DNA of 46,716 bases from Candidatus Paraburkholderia calva (GCA_001184395.1 LFLF01000012.1:1-46716); one strand, 5' to 3'; counted from the first letter of the stretch, positions 12,700 to 23,580 are shown. Notes: generated by a model not told the origin, from the letters alone. Numbers and translations are program-made.

Positions 12700-13245
12700 T
12701 CACAGGAATCGTGTAGGCCGGCGCATCGTTGCCGGCGTGTGCCGCGCAACGCGCGCCGCACCAGACTGCACACGCGTGCGCATGCCGGTGGAACGCTTAT
12801 ACCAGATGGGGATTGCGCCTCGCCTAACGCGCCAGTTCTTGCGCCTGCTCGAGTCGATGGAAGGGTTGACCCACGGCTGCGGTATGGCCGGCTCGGCAAA
12901 CGTTGGTACCGGCGCCGCCGATTCCTCCGCGCCGCCCGCCACCCTCGACGACACCGACGTCCCCTGACTCCAGGCGTCGTTGAGGTCGCTTTCCGTGCGC
13001 TTCAGATTGTCGTGAATGGTCGATTCGACGTTGGATGCTGCCGTTTCGAACTCGGTGCGCATTTTCTTCAGCTCATCGAGTTCCATTTCACGCGCCACCT
13101 CCGACTTTACGTCGTTGATATAGCGCTGCGCGCGCCCGAACAGCGCACCGACCGTGCGCGCGACGCCCGGCAAACGCTCGGGGCCGAGCACCACGAGCAC
13201 CACGACGCCGATAAGCGCCATTTTGGTCAGACCAAGATCGAGCAT
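12700..13245 (-). CDS. tatB: Sec-independent protein translocase TatB
   Basis: The 181-residue protein has the single N-terminal membrane helix with a conserved Glu before it lost or displaced, then LVVLGPERLPGVARTVGALFGRAQ, the TatB hinge and amphipathic helix. A long charged coiled tail follows (VAREMELDELKKMRTEFE). The arginine-rich end (TPATMRRPTRFL) appears typical of Burkholderia. TatB and TatC form the signal-peptide receptor. The gene lies between tatA and tatC, and its stop is 44 nt before the preferred tatC start. No frameshift is seen. Confidence 0.95.
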   Translation of the reverse strand: MLDLGLTKMALIGVVVLVVLGPERLPGVARTVGALFGRAQRYINDVKSEVAREMELDELKKMRTEFETAASNVESTIHDNLKRTESDLNDAWSQGTSVSSRVAGGAEESAAPVPTFAEPAIPQPWVNPSIDSSRRKNWRVRRGAIPIWYKRSTGMRTRVQSGAARVARHTPATMRRPTRFL

Positions 13246-13281
13246 TGAACGAGAAGTAGAAGTTGGCGGACTGCGGCCGGA

Positions 13282-13515
13282 TTAGCGGTAGTCGGAGCGG
13301 GACTTGTCCTTTGCTTCGACGTCCACAGTGCCGTCGCGCGAGAGCTCACGCTGCTTTTCCGTCGAGGCCGGCTCTTCGCTTTCGCGCATGCCTTCCTTGA
13401 AGCCCTTGACCGCGCCACCCAGATCGCCACCGATGTTGCGCAGCTTTTTCGTGCCAAATACGAGCGCCACGATCAGCAACACGATCAACCAATGCCAAAT
13501 GCTTAACGAACCCAT
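13282..13515 (-). CDS. tatA: Sec-independent protein translocase TatA
   Basis: The 77-residue protein has a membrane helix [15 protein letters not shown] at residues 7-21, the FGTKKL hinge, an amphipathic helix ([14 protein letters not shown]) and a charged tail. TatA forms the size-variable translocation pore. ATG at 13515 (MGSLSIWHW) is the standard start; the upstream in-frame codons are not conserved in type. It is the first gene of tatABC. Confidence 0.96.
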   Translation of the reverse strand: MGSLSIWHWLIVLLIVALVFGTKKLRNIGGDLGGAVKGFKEGMRESEEPASTEKQRELSRDGTVDVEAKDKSRSDYR

Positions 13516-13690
13516 GAATGAAAACTCTCCGTGACTTCGCCGAAACGAAACTACGGGTTGCGGCGATAAATTTGGCCTTGCGGCCAGAGCCGAAACACGC
13601 TGCCTCAGCAATCAACTAGCGATTTTGCGCGTCCAATATTGCATTAGAAGGTTCATGCCACGAAATCTTTCTCGACTGCTCTGCCCCGCT

Positions 13691-14053
13691 TTACCCCATT
13701 CGTTTCCAGGGACGCGCGCCCGCAAGCAAATGGGTGTGAATGTGATAAACCTCTTGGCCGCCGCCCGGACCAGTGTTGATGACCGTGCGAAAACCCGTGT
13801 CGCCGCCCGTATAGGCAACGCCCAGTTCCTTCGCCAATCTTCCGACGAGACTCACCATTCTACCAAGCAGCGGCGCGTCGTTTTCTGTGCAGTGCGACAA
13901 GGTTTCGATGTGCTTTTTGGGAATTACGAGCACATGCACGGGCGCGGCCGGATTGATGTCATTGAAGGCGAGAAACTCGTCGTCTTCGTAAACTTTGGTG
14001 CTCGGAATCTGCCCCGCGGCGATTTTGCAGAAAATGCAGTCGTCTTGGCTCAT
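13691..14053 (-). CDS. hinT: Histidine triad (HIT/HinT) nucleotide hydrolase
   Basis: The 120-residue protein is full length for HinT, a purine nucleoside phosphoramidase. It shows the N-terminal DCIFCKIAAGQIPS with CxxC, the core AFNDINPAAPVHVLVIPKKH, and the active-site histidine triad HIHTHLL near residue 107. The fourth triad position is Thr rather than the usual hydrophobic residue, while all three histidines are kept. It sits between the his genes and tatA, as in other Burkholderia. Confidence 0.94.
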   Translation of the reverse strand: MSQDDCIFCKIAAGQIPSTKVYEDDEFLAFNDINPAAPVHVLVIPKKHIETLSHCTENDAPLLGRMVSLVGRLAKELGVAYTGGDTGFRTVINTGPGGGQEVYHIHTHLLAGARPWKRMG

Positions 14054-14098
14054 GGGTGTCTCGTTTTTTCGCTCTCGTCGTTCGCCGTGCGGCGCGCG

Positions 14099-14486
14099 TC
14101 AGAACCACGCGCGCGGCGCGATCAGCTTGCCTTCGTAAAGGAACAGCCAGCCCTTGATTATGCGATAAAGGGTCCAGATGCTAACCGCGCCGAGAATCAA
14201 AAATCCGATTCCGACCCACAGCAGCGCGAAACCGATCAGATAGCCGAGCAGCGCCCACCAGAACGTGCGGATCTGCCAGGTGAAGTGATCTTCGTACGGA
14301 GTGCCAGCCGCGTCACCGCGCTTGATGTAATCGAGGATAATCGCGACGAGGCCCGTCAGGCCGCCGGTGAACCAGTAGACCGCATAGAGCGCCGCGTACA
14401 GGACGTGCGTGAACGTACGCATGCAGACGCTCAGGATCGGTCAGCTGATAGACCGGCGGCGGATACGGTTCATAAGGCTGGTTCAT
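14099..14486 (-). pseudogene. Small DUF4870-type membrane protein, frameshifted
   Basis: The start MNQPYEPYPPPVYQLTDPERL is in one frame, while RTFTHVLYAALYAVYWFTGG and the rest (three hydrophobic helices, ending GKLIAPRAWF) are in another. The switch lies at GAGCGTCTGCATGCGTACG near 14420 and needs one extra base. The remaining 107 codons form an open frame with its own ATG at 14422, so a shortened protein could be made, but the conserved N-terminus is lost. The family has no assigned function. It lies between hisE and hinT. Confidence 0.75.
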
Positions 14487-14521
14487 ACGTGCCATCCTTC
14501 GCATGAGCGCGAAAATGCTCG

Positions 14522-14890
14522 TCAGTCGCCATTCTGCTCGCGCTCGCGCGACTTGCGCAGCGCTTTTTCCTCGATCCCCGACAGACCTTCGCGCCGCTCT
14601 AGTTCCGCGACGACATCGGCGGAGCTGAGATCGAAGTGCGACAGCATCACGAGACAGTGAAACCACAAATCGGCGACTTCGCCGACAAGCGCCTTAGGGG
14701 TGCCGCCGTGGCGCGTGTCCTTGGCGGCCAGCACGACTTCCGTCGCCTCCTCGCCGATCTTCTTCAGGACCGCGTCGTCACCTTTGTGAAAGAGTCGGGA
14801 AACGTAGCTTTGTTCCGGATCGCCGCCCTTGCGGCTATCGATGACGGCGGCGAGTCGCAGCAGCGTGTCCAGCGTGGTGGCTTGCGTCAT
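14522..14890 (-). CDS. hisE: Phosphoribosyl-ATP pyrophosphatase
   Basis: HisE hydrolyses PR-ATP to PR-AMP, step 2 of histidine synthesis. The 122-residue protein carries the metal-binding MazG-like signature ([15 protein letters not shown] and [13 protein letters not shown]). Its ATG overlaps the hisI stop (ATGA), so the two are translationally coupled as separate proteins rather than the fused HisIE of enterics. The C-terminal extension [16 protein letters not shown] is short and charged. Intact. Confidence 0.95.
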   Translation of the reverse strand: MTQATTLDTLLRLAAVIDSRKGGDPEQSYVSRLFHKGDDAVLKKIGEEATEVVLAAKDTRHGGTPKALVGEVADLWFHCLVMLSHFDLSSADVVAELERREGLSGIEEKALRKSREREQNGD

Positions 14891-15291
14891 TTGTAGATGC
14901 TTTCTGGGTCTTTCAGCACCGGATCGACCGCGACCCATTCGCCGCTGTCCACCGTGCCTTCGAATTTCTGGAAAAAACAGGAATGGCAGCCAGTGTGGCA
15001 CGCGATGCCCGAGACCTGCTCGACCTTCAGCAGGACGACGTCTTCGTCGCAGTCTAGACGCACTTCGTGAACATGCTGTACGTGCCTCGATTCCTCGCCC
15101 TTGAACCACAAACGCTGACGCGAACGCGAAAAATACACCGCGCGCTTGAGCTCGATGGTCTTCTCGAGCGCCTCGCGGTTCATCCACGCGAACATCAGCA
15201 CGTCGTTGGTCGTGTGTTCCTGCGCGATGACCGGCACGAGGCCGTTCGCGTCCCAATTCACCTTATCGAGCCAGTTGGCTTTATCGCTCAC
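14887..15291 (-). CDS. hisI: Phosphoribosyl-AMP cyclohydrolase
   Basis: HisI opens the adenine ring of PR-AMP, step 3 of histidine synthesis. The 134-residue protein shows the zinc and magnesium ligands in [14 protein letters not shown] and in [13 protein letters not shown] (Cys98 and Cys105 in this frame). GTG at 15291 (VSDKANWL) is the start, just before the hisF stop and preceded by GAGGG. It overlaps hisE by 4 nt. Intact. Confidence 0.95.
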   Translation of the reverse strand: MSDKANWLDKVNWDANGLVPVIAQEHTTNDVLMFAWMNREALEKTIELKRAVYFSRSRQRLWFKGEESRHVQHVHEVRLDCDEDVVLLKVEQVSGIACHTGCHSCFFQKFEGTVDSGEWVAVDPVLKDPESIYK

Positions 15292-15293
15292 CC

Positions 15294-16067
15294 TTACGCC
15301 CTCAACGAAATGCCCTGATCGGCCATGAAGCGCTTGGCCTCGCCGACCGTGTGTTCGCCGTAGTGGAAGATGCTCGCGGCGAGCACCGCATCTGCATGAC
15401 CTTCGATGATACCGTCCGCCAGATGCTGCAACGACCCGACGCCGCCCGACGCGATAACGGGAATAGGCACCGCGTCCGACACCGCGCGTGTGAGCGCCAG
15501 ATCGAAGCCGGATTTCGTCCCGTCGCAGTCCATGCTTGTGAGCAGGATTTCGCCGGCACCAAGTTCGGCCATCTTGCGCGCCCATTCGATCGCGTCAATG
15601 CCGGTTGCCTTGCGGCCGCCGTGCGTAAAGACTTCCCAACGCGAGGCCTCGCCCTCGCCCGACACGCGCTTCGCGTCGATCGCGACGACGATGCACTGCG
15701 AGCCGTGCTTCTCCGACGCGTCGCACACGAGTTGCGGATTGGCAACCGCCGACGAATTCATGCTGATCTTGTCCGCGCCCGCGTTGAGCAGGCGGCGCAC
15801 GTCCTCGACGGCGCGCACGCCGCCGCCAACGGTCAGCGGAATGAATACTTGCGACGCGACCGCCTCGATGATCGGCAGAATCAGGTCGCGCTGGTCGGAA
15901 ATCGCGGTGATATCGAGAAACGTGAGTTCATCGGCGCCCTGATCGTCGTAGCGCCGCGCGATTTCGACGGGATCGCCCGCGTCGCGCAGTTCGACGAAGT
16001 TGACCCCTTTGACGACGCGCCCAGCGGTCACGTCCAGACAGGGGATGATGCGTTTAGCGATAGCCAT
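15294..16067 (-). CDS. hisF: Imidazole glycerol phosphate synthase, cyclase subunit
   Basis: The 257-residue (beta-alpha)8 barrel has a catalytic aspartate at residue 12 ([15 protein letters not shown]) and a second in [14 protein letters not shown]. The phosphate-binding loop [15 protein letters not shown] is present. HisF uses ammonia from HisH to form imidazole glycerol phosphate and AICAR from PRFAR. It sits directly after hisA and before hisI. Intact. Confidence 0.97.
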   Translation of the reverse strand: MAIAKRIIPCLDVTAGRVVKGVNFVELRDAGDPVEIARRYDDQGADELTFLDITAISDQRDLILPIIEAVASQVFIPLTVGGGVRAVEDVRRLLNAGADKISMNSSAVANPQLVCDASEKHGSQCIVVAIDAKRVSGEGEASRWEVFTHGGRKATGIDAIEWARKMAELGAGEILLTSMDCDGTKSGFDLALTRAVSDAVPIPVIASGGVGSLQHLADGIIEGHADAVLAASIFHYGEHTVGEAKRFMADQGISLRA

Positions 16068-16152
16068 GTTCTTGCCACTACCGGTTTATACGAAGTGAGG
16101 GCCGCCGAGCGGCCCGATGCGCTTCCGAAATCTGCTCGCGCCGTGGAAAAGA

Positions 16153-16905
16153 TCAGGCGCCGTCCGCCTCGCGCAGCGTGTCCGCGCGCGATTGCGCCGC
16201 GGTGAAATCGAGATCGCCGCAGTAGATCGCGCGGCCGCAGATGACGCCTTCGATGCCACCGTCCTCGACTTCGCAGAGCGACTCGATGTCCGCGATATTC
16301 GACAGCCCGCCGCTCCCGATAACCGGAATCTTGACCGCTTTCGCGAGCCGCACCGTGGCCTCGATGTTGATGCCCTGAAGCATGCCGTCACGGCCGATGT
16401 CGGTGTAGATGATCGATTCGCAGCCATAATCCTCGAACTTGCGGCCGAGGTCGATGACTTCGTGACCGGTCAGCTTGCTCCAGCCGTCTGTCGCGACCTT
16501 GCCGTCCTTGGCGTCGAGCCCGACGATGATATGGCCGCCGAACGCGCTGCACGCGTCCTGCAGGAAGCCCGGATTCTTCACCGCCGCCGTGCCGATGATC
16601 ACGTACGACAAACCGTCGTCCAGATAGCGCTCGATGGTTTCCAGATCGCGGATGCCACCGCCGAGTTGCACGGGAATCTCGCTGCCGACTTCTTCGATGA
16701 TGGTGCGGATGGCATCGCTGTTGCGCGGCTTGCCGGCGAACACGCCGTTCAGGTCGACCAGATGCAGCCGGCGCGCGCCTCGATCAACCCAATGTCGGGC
16801 CATTGCCGCCGGATCTTCTGAAAAAATGGTCGCCTGGTCCATATCGCCCTGTTTAAGGCGCACGCACTGACCGTCTTTAAGATCGATGGCCGGAATGAGC
16901 AGCAT
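16153..16905 (-). CDS. hisA: ProFAR isomerase
   Basis: The 250-residue (beta-alpha)8 barrel is homologous to HisF. Asp8 ([15 protein letters not shown]) and the aspartate in [13 protein letters not shown] are the general acid/base pair. [14 protein letters not shown] and [13 protein letters not shown] bind phosphate. It isomerises ProFAR to PRFAR, step 4 of histidine synthesis. Full length and intact, between hisH and hisF. Confidence 0.97.
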   Translation of the reverse strand: MLLIPAIDLKDGQCVRLKQGDMDQATIFSEDPAAMARHWVDRGARRLHLVDLNGVFAGKPRNSDAIRTIIEEVGSEIPVQLGGGIRDLETIERYLDDGLSYVIIGTAAVKNPGFLQDACSAFGGHIIVGLDAKDGKVATDGWSKLTGHEVIDLGRKFEDYGCESIIYTDIGRDGMLQGINIEATVRLAKAVKIPVIGSGGLSNIADIESLCEVEDGGIEGVICGRAIYCGDLDFTAAQSRADTLREADGA

Positions 16906-17037
16906 AGGTATCGCGTATTTTCTGTTGGGTTGATCAAAACGGCGCGCGTCGGTCCCTCAGCCTTTTTACGCACCGTCTCGCTAGTGTAGTACAAGTCCTG
17001 CAATGGTCACGGCGAAAACCCCGGTTTTTAAGGCGTG

Positions 17038-17679
17038 TCACGGGTTCCAGTGCACGAAATTACGATAAACGCGCAATCCGGCGTCCGCGCTTTTTTCGGG
17101 GTGAAATTGGGTCGCGAAGATGTTGTCACGCGCCACCGCCGACGTAAATGCGCCGCCGTACACCGTCTCGCCCGAGGTATGCGCGGGATTGTCCGGCACC
17201 ACGTAATAGCTGTGCACGAAATAGAAGAACGCGCCGTCCGCGACGCCGTCCCACATCGCGTGCGGCTGCGCCTGGCGAACGCGGTTCCAGCCCATCTGCG
17301 GCACCTTGAAGCGCGAGCCGTCGTCCTGCAGCAGGCCGTCGAGCTGAAAACGCACAACTTTGCCCGGCAGCAGGCCCAGGCCCTTCGTGTCGCCTTCCTC
17401 GCTCCAGCCGAACAGCATCTGCTCGCCGACGCATACGCCCAGCATCGGCTTTTCGCGCGCGGTCTGCATGACCGCGTCCTGCAGGCCGGATTGCGCCAGA
17501 TGACCCATGCAGTCGCGCATCGCGCCCTGTCCGGGCAACACGATGCGGTCCGCCGAGTGAATGCCCTGCGGCTGATCGACGATCGCCACGTCCGCTTCGG
17601 GTGCGACCTTCTTCAGCGCCTGATACACCGAGCGCAGGTTGCCCATTCCATAATCAACAATCGCAATCGAAGTTTTCAT
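17038..17679 (-). CDS. hisH: Imidazole glycerol phosphate synthase, glutamine amidotransferase subunit
   Basis: The 213-residue class I glutaminase has its nucleophile Cys83 in [10 protein letters not shown] and its catalytic His/Glu in [10 protein letters not shown]. It supplies ammonia to HisF. The start [17 protein letters not shown] at 17679 is standard; its ATG overlaps the stop of the marC remnant (ATGA). The glutamate in the nucleophile elbow, where many HisH have Met, is a small variation. The open frame extends upstream through the marC remnant, but that part is not HisH. Confidence 0.95.
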   Translation of the reverse strand: MKTSIAIVDYGMGNLRSVYQALKKVAPEADVAIVDQPQGIHSADRIVLPGQGAMRDCMGHLAQSGLQDAVMQTAREKPMLGVCVGEQMLFGWSEEGDTKGLGLLPGKVVRFQLDGLLQDDGSRFKVPQMGWNRVRQAQPHAMWDGVADGAFFYFVHSYYVVPDNPAHTSGETVYGGAFTSAVARDNIFATQFHPEKSADAGLRVYRNFVHWNP

Positions 17680-18296
17680 TTCAAAGATGGCATCAAGGCC
17701 TTCAACCCATTGACGATGAACTCCACCGCCAGCGCTGACAACATCAAACCCATCAGACGCGTGCCGATATTGATTCCCGTGCGCCCGACCCAGCGCGCGA
17801 TCGGCTCTGCGAGATTCAGCGCGCCGAAACACAGCGCCGCGATGATCCCGCCCAGCAAGACCAGCCCGAAGCGGTCATACCAGTGCTGCGCGTTCGCAGC
17901 ATAAACGATCACCGTGCTGATCGATCCCGGTCCGGTGAGCAGCGGAATGGCGAACGGCACCACCGCAATGCTGTTGCGCTCCTCCGCTTCCATGCGCTCT
18001 TCCGGCGTCGAACGCGCGTTGCCGACTTGCGCGTTCAGCATGCTATCGCCATCAGCAACATGATGTGATGCCGCCGCCGACTTCGAACGATCCCACCGAA
18101 ATACCGAAGAACGCGATGATCTGCTGCCCGAGCAGCGCCGTGACCGCGATCACGCAGAACACCGAAATACACGCGACGCGGATAGTGTTGCGCTTCTCCG
18201 TGTCCGATTGCTGCTGGGTGAGGCTTAAAAAAACGGGATCGCGCCGATCGGGTTGATCAGCGCGAGCAAAGAGATAAACGACTTGAACAGATCCAT
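17676..18296 (-). pseudogene. MarC-family integral membrane protein, pseudogene
   Basis: MarC proteins are six-helix inner-membrane proteins of unknown function, despite the name from multiple antibiotic resistance. The start MDLFKSFISLLALINPIGAI matches the family but runs into TAA in CCGTTTTTTTAAGCC (one base missing). Further on, ATCACATCATG holds two extra bases and GATAGCATGC lacks one. The last 121 codons, from MLNAQVGNARSTPEER to [12 protein letters not shown], are open. It is wedged between hisB and hisH as in relatives. Three independent indels make function unlikely. Confidence 0.85.
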
Positions 18297-18338
18297 CGTG
18301 TCATCGACGCAGCGATACGCCGATCCGGCATGCGCTGA

Positions 18339-18926
18339 TCAGAGACTGCCCTTGGTCGACGGAATCTGCCCCGTCGCGCGCTCGTCGACTTCGCACGCCA
18401 TGCGCAGCGTGCGGCCGAACGCCTTGAACACGGTTTCGACCTGATGGTGCGCGTTAAGGCCGCGCAGATTGTCGATATGCAGCGTCACGCCCGCGTGATT
18501 CACGAAGCCGCGAAAAAATTCGATGGTCAGATCGACGTCGAACGTGCCGATGCGCGCACGCGTGAACGGCACATGGAACTCGAGCTCCGGGCGGCCGGAA
18601 AAGTCGATCACGACGCGCGACAGCGCTTCGTCCAGCGGCACATACGAATGCCCGTAGCGGCGAATGCCCTTGCGGTCGCCGATGGCCTGCGCCACCGCCT
18701 GCCCGAGCGTGATGCCGGTGTCTTCGACCGTGTGATGGTCGTCGATATGGAGGTCGCCATGCGCTTCGATTTCCAGGTCGATGAGTCCGTGACGGGCGAT
18801 CTGATCGAGCATGTGATCGAGGAACGGCACGCCCGTGGCGAGTTTCTGCTTGCCAGTGCCGTCGAGATCGAGCTTCATACGGATCTGTGTTTCGCTGGTG
18901 TTGCGAACGACTTCCACAATACGCAT
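18339..18926 (-). CDS. hisB: Imidazoleglycerol-phosphate dehydratase
   Basis: The 195-residue monofunctional dehydratase acts at step 6 of histidine synthesis. Both metal-binding repeats are present: [13 protein letters not shown] with [11 protein letters not shown], and [12 protein letters not shown] with [14 protein letters not shown]. The start [17 protein letters not shown] is standard. It lies downstream of hisC. Intact. Confidence 0.97.
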   Translation of the reverse strand: MRIVEVVRNTSETQIRMKLDLDGTGKQKLATGVPFLDHMLDQIARHGLIDLEIEAHGDLHIDDHHTVEDTGITLGQAVAQAIGDRKGIRRYGHSYVPLDEALSRVVIDFSGRPELEFHVPFTRARIGTFDVDLTIEFFRGFVNHAGVTLHIDNLRGLNAHHQVETVFKAFGRTLRMACEVDERATGQIPSTKGSL

Positions 18927-18959
18927 GGTGATTCCTTGAGACTTTTCGAAAAGTGGGAT

Positions 18960-20034
18960 TCAGCTCGGTCCGAGCTTTTTAAGCGTCGCGACCATGTGCG
19001 CGTTCTCTTCGGCGGTGCCGACGGTCAAACGCACGCAGTTAGCGAGCAATGCGTGCATTTTACTCACGTTTTTGACCAAAACCCGCGAAGTCAGCAGCAT
19101 TTCGAACGCAACCGACGCATCCGGCACGCGCACGAGCAGAAAATTGCCCGCGCTCGGAAAGACTGTTATGCCCGGCAGCGTCGCCATCTCGCGCGCGAGC
19201 GCGACGCGCTGCGCGCGCAGTTCGGCCGCCTGAGCGTCGAGCACATCGAGGTGATCGAGCAGGAAATCGGCGCTCGCCTACGTCAGAACGTTGATGTTGT
19301 AAGGCGGCCGAACCTTGTCAAACTGCATGATCCACGCGGGCAAGCCGGCCATGTAGCCGAGACGGATGCCGGCGAGGCCGAGCTTCGACACCGTGCGCAT
19401 CACGACAACGTTGTCGAATTCCGCCGCGGGCGGCAGCCAAGTCTTTTCGGCAAACGGCTGATAGGCCTCGTCGATCATGACCAGACTCTTCGACGCCGCC
19501 ACGACCACGCGCTCGATGTCGGCGTCGCCGTAAAGTATGCCGGTCGGATTGTTCGGATACGCGAGATACACAAGCGCGTGGGCGTGCTCTTCGATGGCGG
19601 CGATCAGCGCGTCGGCGTCGAGCGTGAAATCCGAGTTCAGCGGCATGCCGACGAACTCCACGTGTGCGAATTTCACCGGCATCTTATACATCACGAAGCC
19701 CGGCACCGGCGCCACGACCTTCGCACCCGGCCGCGCGCATGCCATCGACATCATGCTGATGAGTTCGTCGGAGAGCCGTTGCCGAGCAGCACGTCGCACG
19801 CGTCGGGCACCTTCATCGCGCGCTTGAGCTTCGCGATGAGTCGCGCCGGACGCGGCGACGGATAGCGGTTCAGCGCGACGCCCGCGAGATGCTCGCCGAG
19901 CTTACGCGCGAGATCCTCGGGCAGCGAGAAGGGTTTTCCATCGCGTCGAGCTTGATGAGGCCCGAGGAATCGGGCACGGAGTAGCTTGTCATCGCGATGA
20001 CGTAGGGACGGAGGATATCTTGCGGTGTGATCAT
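18960..20034 (-). pseudogene. hisC: Histidinol-phosphate aminotransferase, pseudogene
   Basis: HisC is a PLP enzyme that converts imidazole acetol phosphate to histidinol phosphate. The start [20 protein letters not shown] and the PLP-lysine region [21 protein letters not shown] are recognisable. Three lesions break the frame: one base missing in GAAAACCCTTCTCGC near 19937, two extra bases in AACGGCTCTCCGACG near 19773, and a TAG where relatives have Gln (CTGACGTAGGCGAGC) at 19275-19277. The last 95 codons ([19 protein letters not shown] onward) are open. Burkholderia usually carry a second hisC in the pheA-tyrA-aroA region, which could cover the step. Confidence 0.9.
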
Positions 20035-20086
20035 GATTTGGCGGGCGACTCTCAGGCCGCCTCGGTCAGCCGAACGACAGCGTCGT

Positions 20087-21409
20087 TCACCCGATATTTT
20101 TCATTCGATATTCGGCAGCGCGTGCATGGGCCGACAAGCCTTCGCCGTAGGCCAGTTCCGCGGCGATCTCGCCGAGCGTCTGCGCGCCGTCCGCGCTGAC
20201 TTCGATCACGCTCGAGCGCTTCATGAAGTCGTACACGCCGAGCGGCGACGAGAAGCGCGCGGTGCGCGAGGTCGGCAGCACGTGGTTCGGGCCAGCACAA
20301 TAATCGCCGAGGCTCTCGCTCGTGTAGCGGCCGAGGAACATCGCGCCCGCGTTGTGGATCTGCGCGGCCCACTGATGGGGATCGAGCGCCGAAATTTCCA
20401 GATGCTCCGGCGCGATGTCGTTCGCGATCGCGCACGCTTCGGCCATGTCCTTCACCTTGATGAGCGCGCCGAGATCCTCGAGCGAACGCAGGATGACATC
20501 GCGGCGCGGCATCGACGGCAGCAGTTCGACGATGGCATCTTCGACGCGCTTGATGAACGCATCGTCCGGGCACAGCAGAATGGATTGCGCGAGTTCGTCG
20601 TGCTCGGCTTGCGAGAACAGGTCCATCGCGACCCAACGCGGGTCGGTGGTGGCGTCGCAGATCACGAGAATCTCGGACGGCCCCGCAATCATGTCGATGC
20701 CAACGGTCCCAAAAACGCGACGCTTCGCCGATGCAACATACGCGTTTCCCGGCCCGCAGATCTTGTCGACCGCCGGCACGGTTTCGGTGCCGTACGCGAG
20801 CGTGGCCACCGCCTGCGCGCCGCCGATCGTGAACACGCGATCCACGCCGCCGATCAGCGCCGCCGCCAGCACGAGCGGATTCTTCACGCCGTCGGGCGTG
20901 GGCACGACCATCACGATTTCCTTGACGCCCGCCACGCGCGCCGGAATGGCGTTCATCAGCACAGACGACGGATACGCTGCCTTGCCGCCCGGTACGTAGA
21001 TGCCCGCGCGATCCAGCGGCGTGACTTTCTGGCCGAGCACGGTGCCGTCCGCTTCGGTGTATTGCCAGCTATGGCTGCCGCACTCGATGCGCTGCTTCTC
21101 GTGGTACCCGCGCACGCGCGCGGCGGCAGCTTCGAGCGCCGCACGGCGCTTCGGCTCGAGGCCTTCGAGCGCGGCTTCCATCTCCGCCTGCGGCAATTCC
21201 AGCGCCGCAACGCTGTCCGCCTTCAGCCGGTCGAATTTGTTAGTGTACTCGAGCACGGCTGCGTCGCCCCGCACTTTCACGTCGCCGAGAATTTGCGCGA
21301 CGGCGCGCTCGATAGCTTCGTCCTCGCTTGCTTCGAATGCGAGGACCGCGCGGAGCGCCTTGTGAAAACCATCGGTGCTTGAATCGAGTTTGCGAATCTT
21401 GATAGACAT
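20087..21409 (-). CDS. hisD: Histidinol dehydrogenase, in frame with upstream hisG
   Basis: The 440-residue enzyme makes the last two oxidations of histidine synthesis. It shows the NAD and zinc regions [51 protein letters not shown] and [13 protein letters not shown], and [19 protein letters not shown]. The start [10 protein letters not shown] at 21409 matches relatives, with a weak upstream GGAAA. There is no stop codon between hisG and this ATG, so the frame is continuous with hisG. Translation could begin here or continue as a fusion. The catalytic part is intact. Confidence 0.93.
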   Translation of the reverse strand: MSIKIRKLDSSTDGFHKALRAVLAFEASEDEAIERAVAQILGDVKVRGDAAVLEYTNKFDRLKADSVAALELPQAEMEAALEGLEPKRRAALEAAAARVRGYHEKQRIECGSHSWQYTEADGTVLGQKVTPLDRAGIYVPGGKAAYPSSVLMNAIPARVAGVKEIVMVVPTPDGVKNPLVLAAALIGGVDRVFTIGGAQAVATLAYGTETVPAVDKICGPGNAYVASAKRRVFGTVGIDMIAGPSEILVICDATTDPRWVAMDLFSQAEHDELAQSILLCPDDAFIKRVEDAIVELLPSMPRRDVILRSLEDLGALIKVKDMAEACAIANDIAPEHLEISALDPHQWAAQIHNAGAMFLGRYTSESLGDYCAGPNHVLPTSRTARFSSPLGVYDFMKRSSVIEVSADGAQTLGEIAAELAYGEGLSAHARAAEYRMKNIG

Positions 21410-22159
21410 GCTGGTTTTCCGTTTTGCTCGTGGCGCGCCGCAGCGTGCGGCTGCGCTAGTTTCCTGTTCCGCCGAACCCGACGAAGCGCGCTCGAACGCA
21501 TCGAGATACGGCTTAAGCGCCGCGCGCTTCAGTTTGAGCGCCGCCTGATTCACGACGAGGCAGGAGGAGATCTGCATGATCTCTTCCACTTCGACGAGAT
21601 TGTTCGCCTTTAGCGTATTGCCCGAACTGACCAGATCAACGATGGCGTCCGCGAGACCGACGAGCGGTGCTAGCTCCATCGAGCCGTACAGTTTGATCAG
21701 ATCGACGTGCACGCCCTTGGCCGCGAAGTGCTGACGCGCGGTTTCAGTGTACTTGGTTGCGACGCGCAGCCGTGCGCCCTGCCGCACGGCGTTCGCGTAG
21801 TCAAAACCCGCCTTCACGGCCACCGACATCCGGCAGCGCGCAATGTTCAGATCGACGGGTTGATACAGGCCGCTGCCGTCGTGCTCGATCAGCACATCCT
21901 TGCCCGCGACGCCGAAATCCGCCGCGCCGTATTCGACGTAGGTCGGGACATCCGTCGCACGCACGATGATCACGCGCAGGTTCGGGTTGGTGGTCGGCAG
22001 GATCAGCTTGCGTGAGCTTTCCAGATCTTCGGCCATCTGCACGCTCGCCGCGGCGAGCAGCGGGACGGTTTCCTCGAAGATACGCCCTTTCGACAAAGCG
22101 AGCGTGAGCAGGGCGTCCGGCAGGACCGACGACGACGTCTGCGGCAACGAACTCATCAT
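21410..22159 (-). CDS. hisG: ATP phosphoribosyltransferase, short form, open into hisD
   Basis: HisG commits ATP and PRPP to histidine. This is the short form, which needs the regulatory subunit HisZ (not in the window). The core [36 protein letters not shown] and [20 protein letters not shown] is complete up to [11 protein letters not shown]. Relatives stop a few codons later. Here the frame runs on through about 25 linker residues ([20 protein letters not shown]) into HisD. A TAG at 21456-21458 lies in another frame, so a small indel may have removed the ancestral stop. The ATG overlaps the murA stop. Confidence 0.92.
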
Positions 22160-23424
22160 TCGCCCCCGCTGCCCTTAATGCGACGCACGTTCGCACCGAC
22201 GGCCATCAGCTTCGATTCCATGCGATTGTAGCCGCGGTCCAGATGGTAGATGCGGTCGATCAGCGTTTCGCCGTCTGCGCACATCGCGGCAATCACGAGA
22301 CTCGCGGACGCGCGCAGATCGGTGGCCATGACCTTCGCGCCGGACAGCTTGTCGACGCCATGCACCAGCGCGGTATTGCCGTCAATGGTGATGTTCGCGC
22401 CCAGACGGTTCAATTCCTGAACGTGCATGAAGCGGTTCTCGAAGATCGTCTCGACCACTTGCGAGGTGCCCTTCGCGATCGAATTCAGCGCCATGAATTG
22501 CGCCTGCATGTCGGTCGGGAACGCCGGGTATTCCGACGTGCGGATGTTCACGGATTCGGCGCGCTTGCTCATGGAGACACGCATCCAGTCGTTGCCTTCC
22601 TCGATCTTGACGCCCGCGTCGCGCAGCTTGGCCGTGACCGCGTCCAGCATGGACGACACCACCTTACGCAGCGTGACATCGCCGCCGGCGGCCGCGACCG
22701 CGCACAGGAACGTGCCCGCTTCGATGCGATCCGGCACGACGTCGTGCGTCGCGCCATGCAGCTTGTCGACGCCCTGAATCACGAGCCGGTCCGTGCCGAT
22801 ACCGTCGATCTTCGCACCCATCTTGACCAGCAGATGCGCGAGGTCGGTCACTTCCGGTTCACGTGCGGCGTTCTCGATGATCGATTCGCCTTCGGCCAGC
22901 ACCGCCGCCATCAGCAGGTTTTCGGTGCCGGTCACGGTGATCATGTCCGTGACGATGCGCGCGCCCTTCAGACGCTTCGCGCGCGCTTCGATGAAACCGT
23001 GCTCGATGTTAATCTCGGCGCCCATCAACTGCAGGCCCTTGATGTGCTGATCGACCGGACGCGCGCCGATCGCGCAGCCGCCGGGCAGCGACACCTTAGC
23101 CTTGCCGAAGCGCGCGACCAGCGGCCCGAGCACGAGGATCGACGCGCGCATGGTCTTGACCATTTCGTACGGCGCAACGAGGTTATCGACCTTCGATGCG
23201 TTCAGCGTCACGCGGCCGTCCGCCGACACGTCCGACTGCACCCCCATCTGCTTGAGCAGCTTGAACGTGGTGCGCACGTCCTGCAGATTCGGCACGTTCG
23301 ACAGATGCACGTCGTCCGCGGTGAGCAGGCTCGCGCAGAGAATAGGCAGTGCCGCGTTCTTCGCGCCCGATATGGTGATTTCGCCGGAAAGCGTTGTGCT
23401 TCCCGTGATGACCAGTTTGTCCAT
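22156..23424 (-). CDS. murA: UDP-N-acetylglucosamine 1-carboxyvinyltransferase
   Basis: MurA transfers enolpyruvate from PEP to UDP-GlcNAc, the first committed step of peptidoglycan synthesis. The 422-residue protein has the nucleotide-sugar motif [11 protein letters not shown] and the catalytic Cys117 in [16 protein letters not shown], the residue attacked by fosfomycin. I chose ATG at 23424 ([12 protein letters not shown]), preceded by GAAGGA. A GTG at 23499 would add 25 residues, and relatives do have N-terminal extensions, so this is open. It is upstream of and coupled to hisG. Intact, as expected for an essential gene. Confidence 0.95.
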   Translation of the reverse strand: MDKLVITGSTTLSGEITISGAKNAALPILCASLLTADDVHLSNVPNLQDVRTTFKLLKQMGVQSDVSADGRVTLNASKVDNLVAPYEMVKTMRASILVLGPLVARFGKAKVSLPGGCAIGARPVDQHIKGLQLMGAEINIEHGFIEARAKRLKGARIVTDMITVTGTENLLMAAVLAEGESIIENAAREPEVTDLAHLLVKMGAKIDGIGTDRLVIQGVDKLHGATHDVVPDRIEAGTFLCAVAAAGGDVTLRKVVSSMLDAVTAKLRDAGVKIEEGNDWMRVSMSKRAESVNIRTSEYPAFPTDMQAQFMALNSIAKGTSQVVETIFENRFMHVQELNRLGANITIDGNTALVHGVDKLSGAKVMATDLRASASLVIAAMCADGETLIDRIYHLDRGYNRMESKLMAVGANVRRIKGSGGE

Positions 23425-23580
23425 GATGACGTGTCCTTCGACCGAGCTTCCGGCGGCGGAACCGTTTTCCGCGCCGCGATTGTCTTTGATGATTCGCACT
23501 GTCTACTGCCATGTCTTTCCGGTGATGCCGGTATTGCTGAGTTGAGTCTCGATGATCTGATCTGGCTTCGCCGGGTGGAC

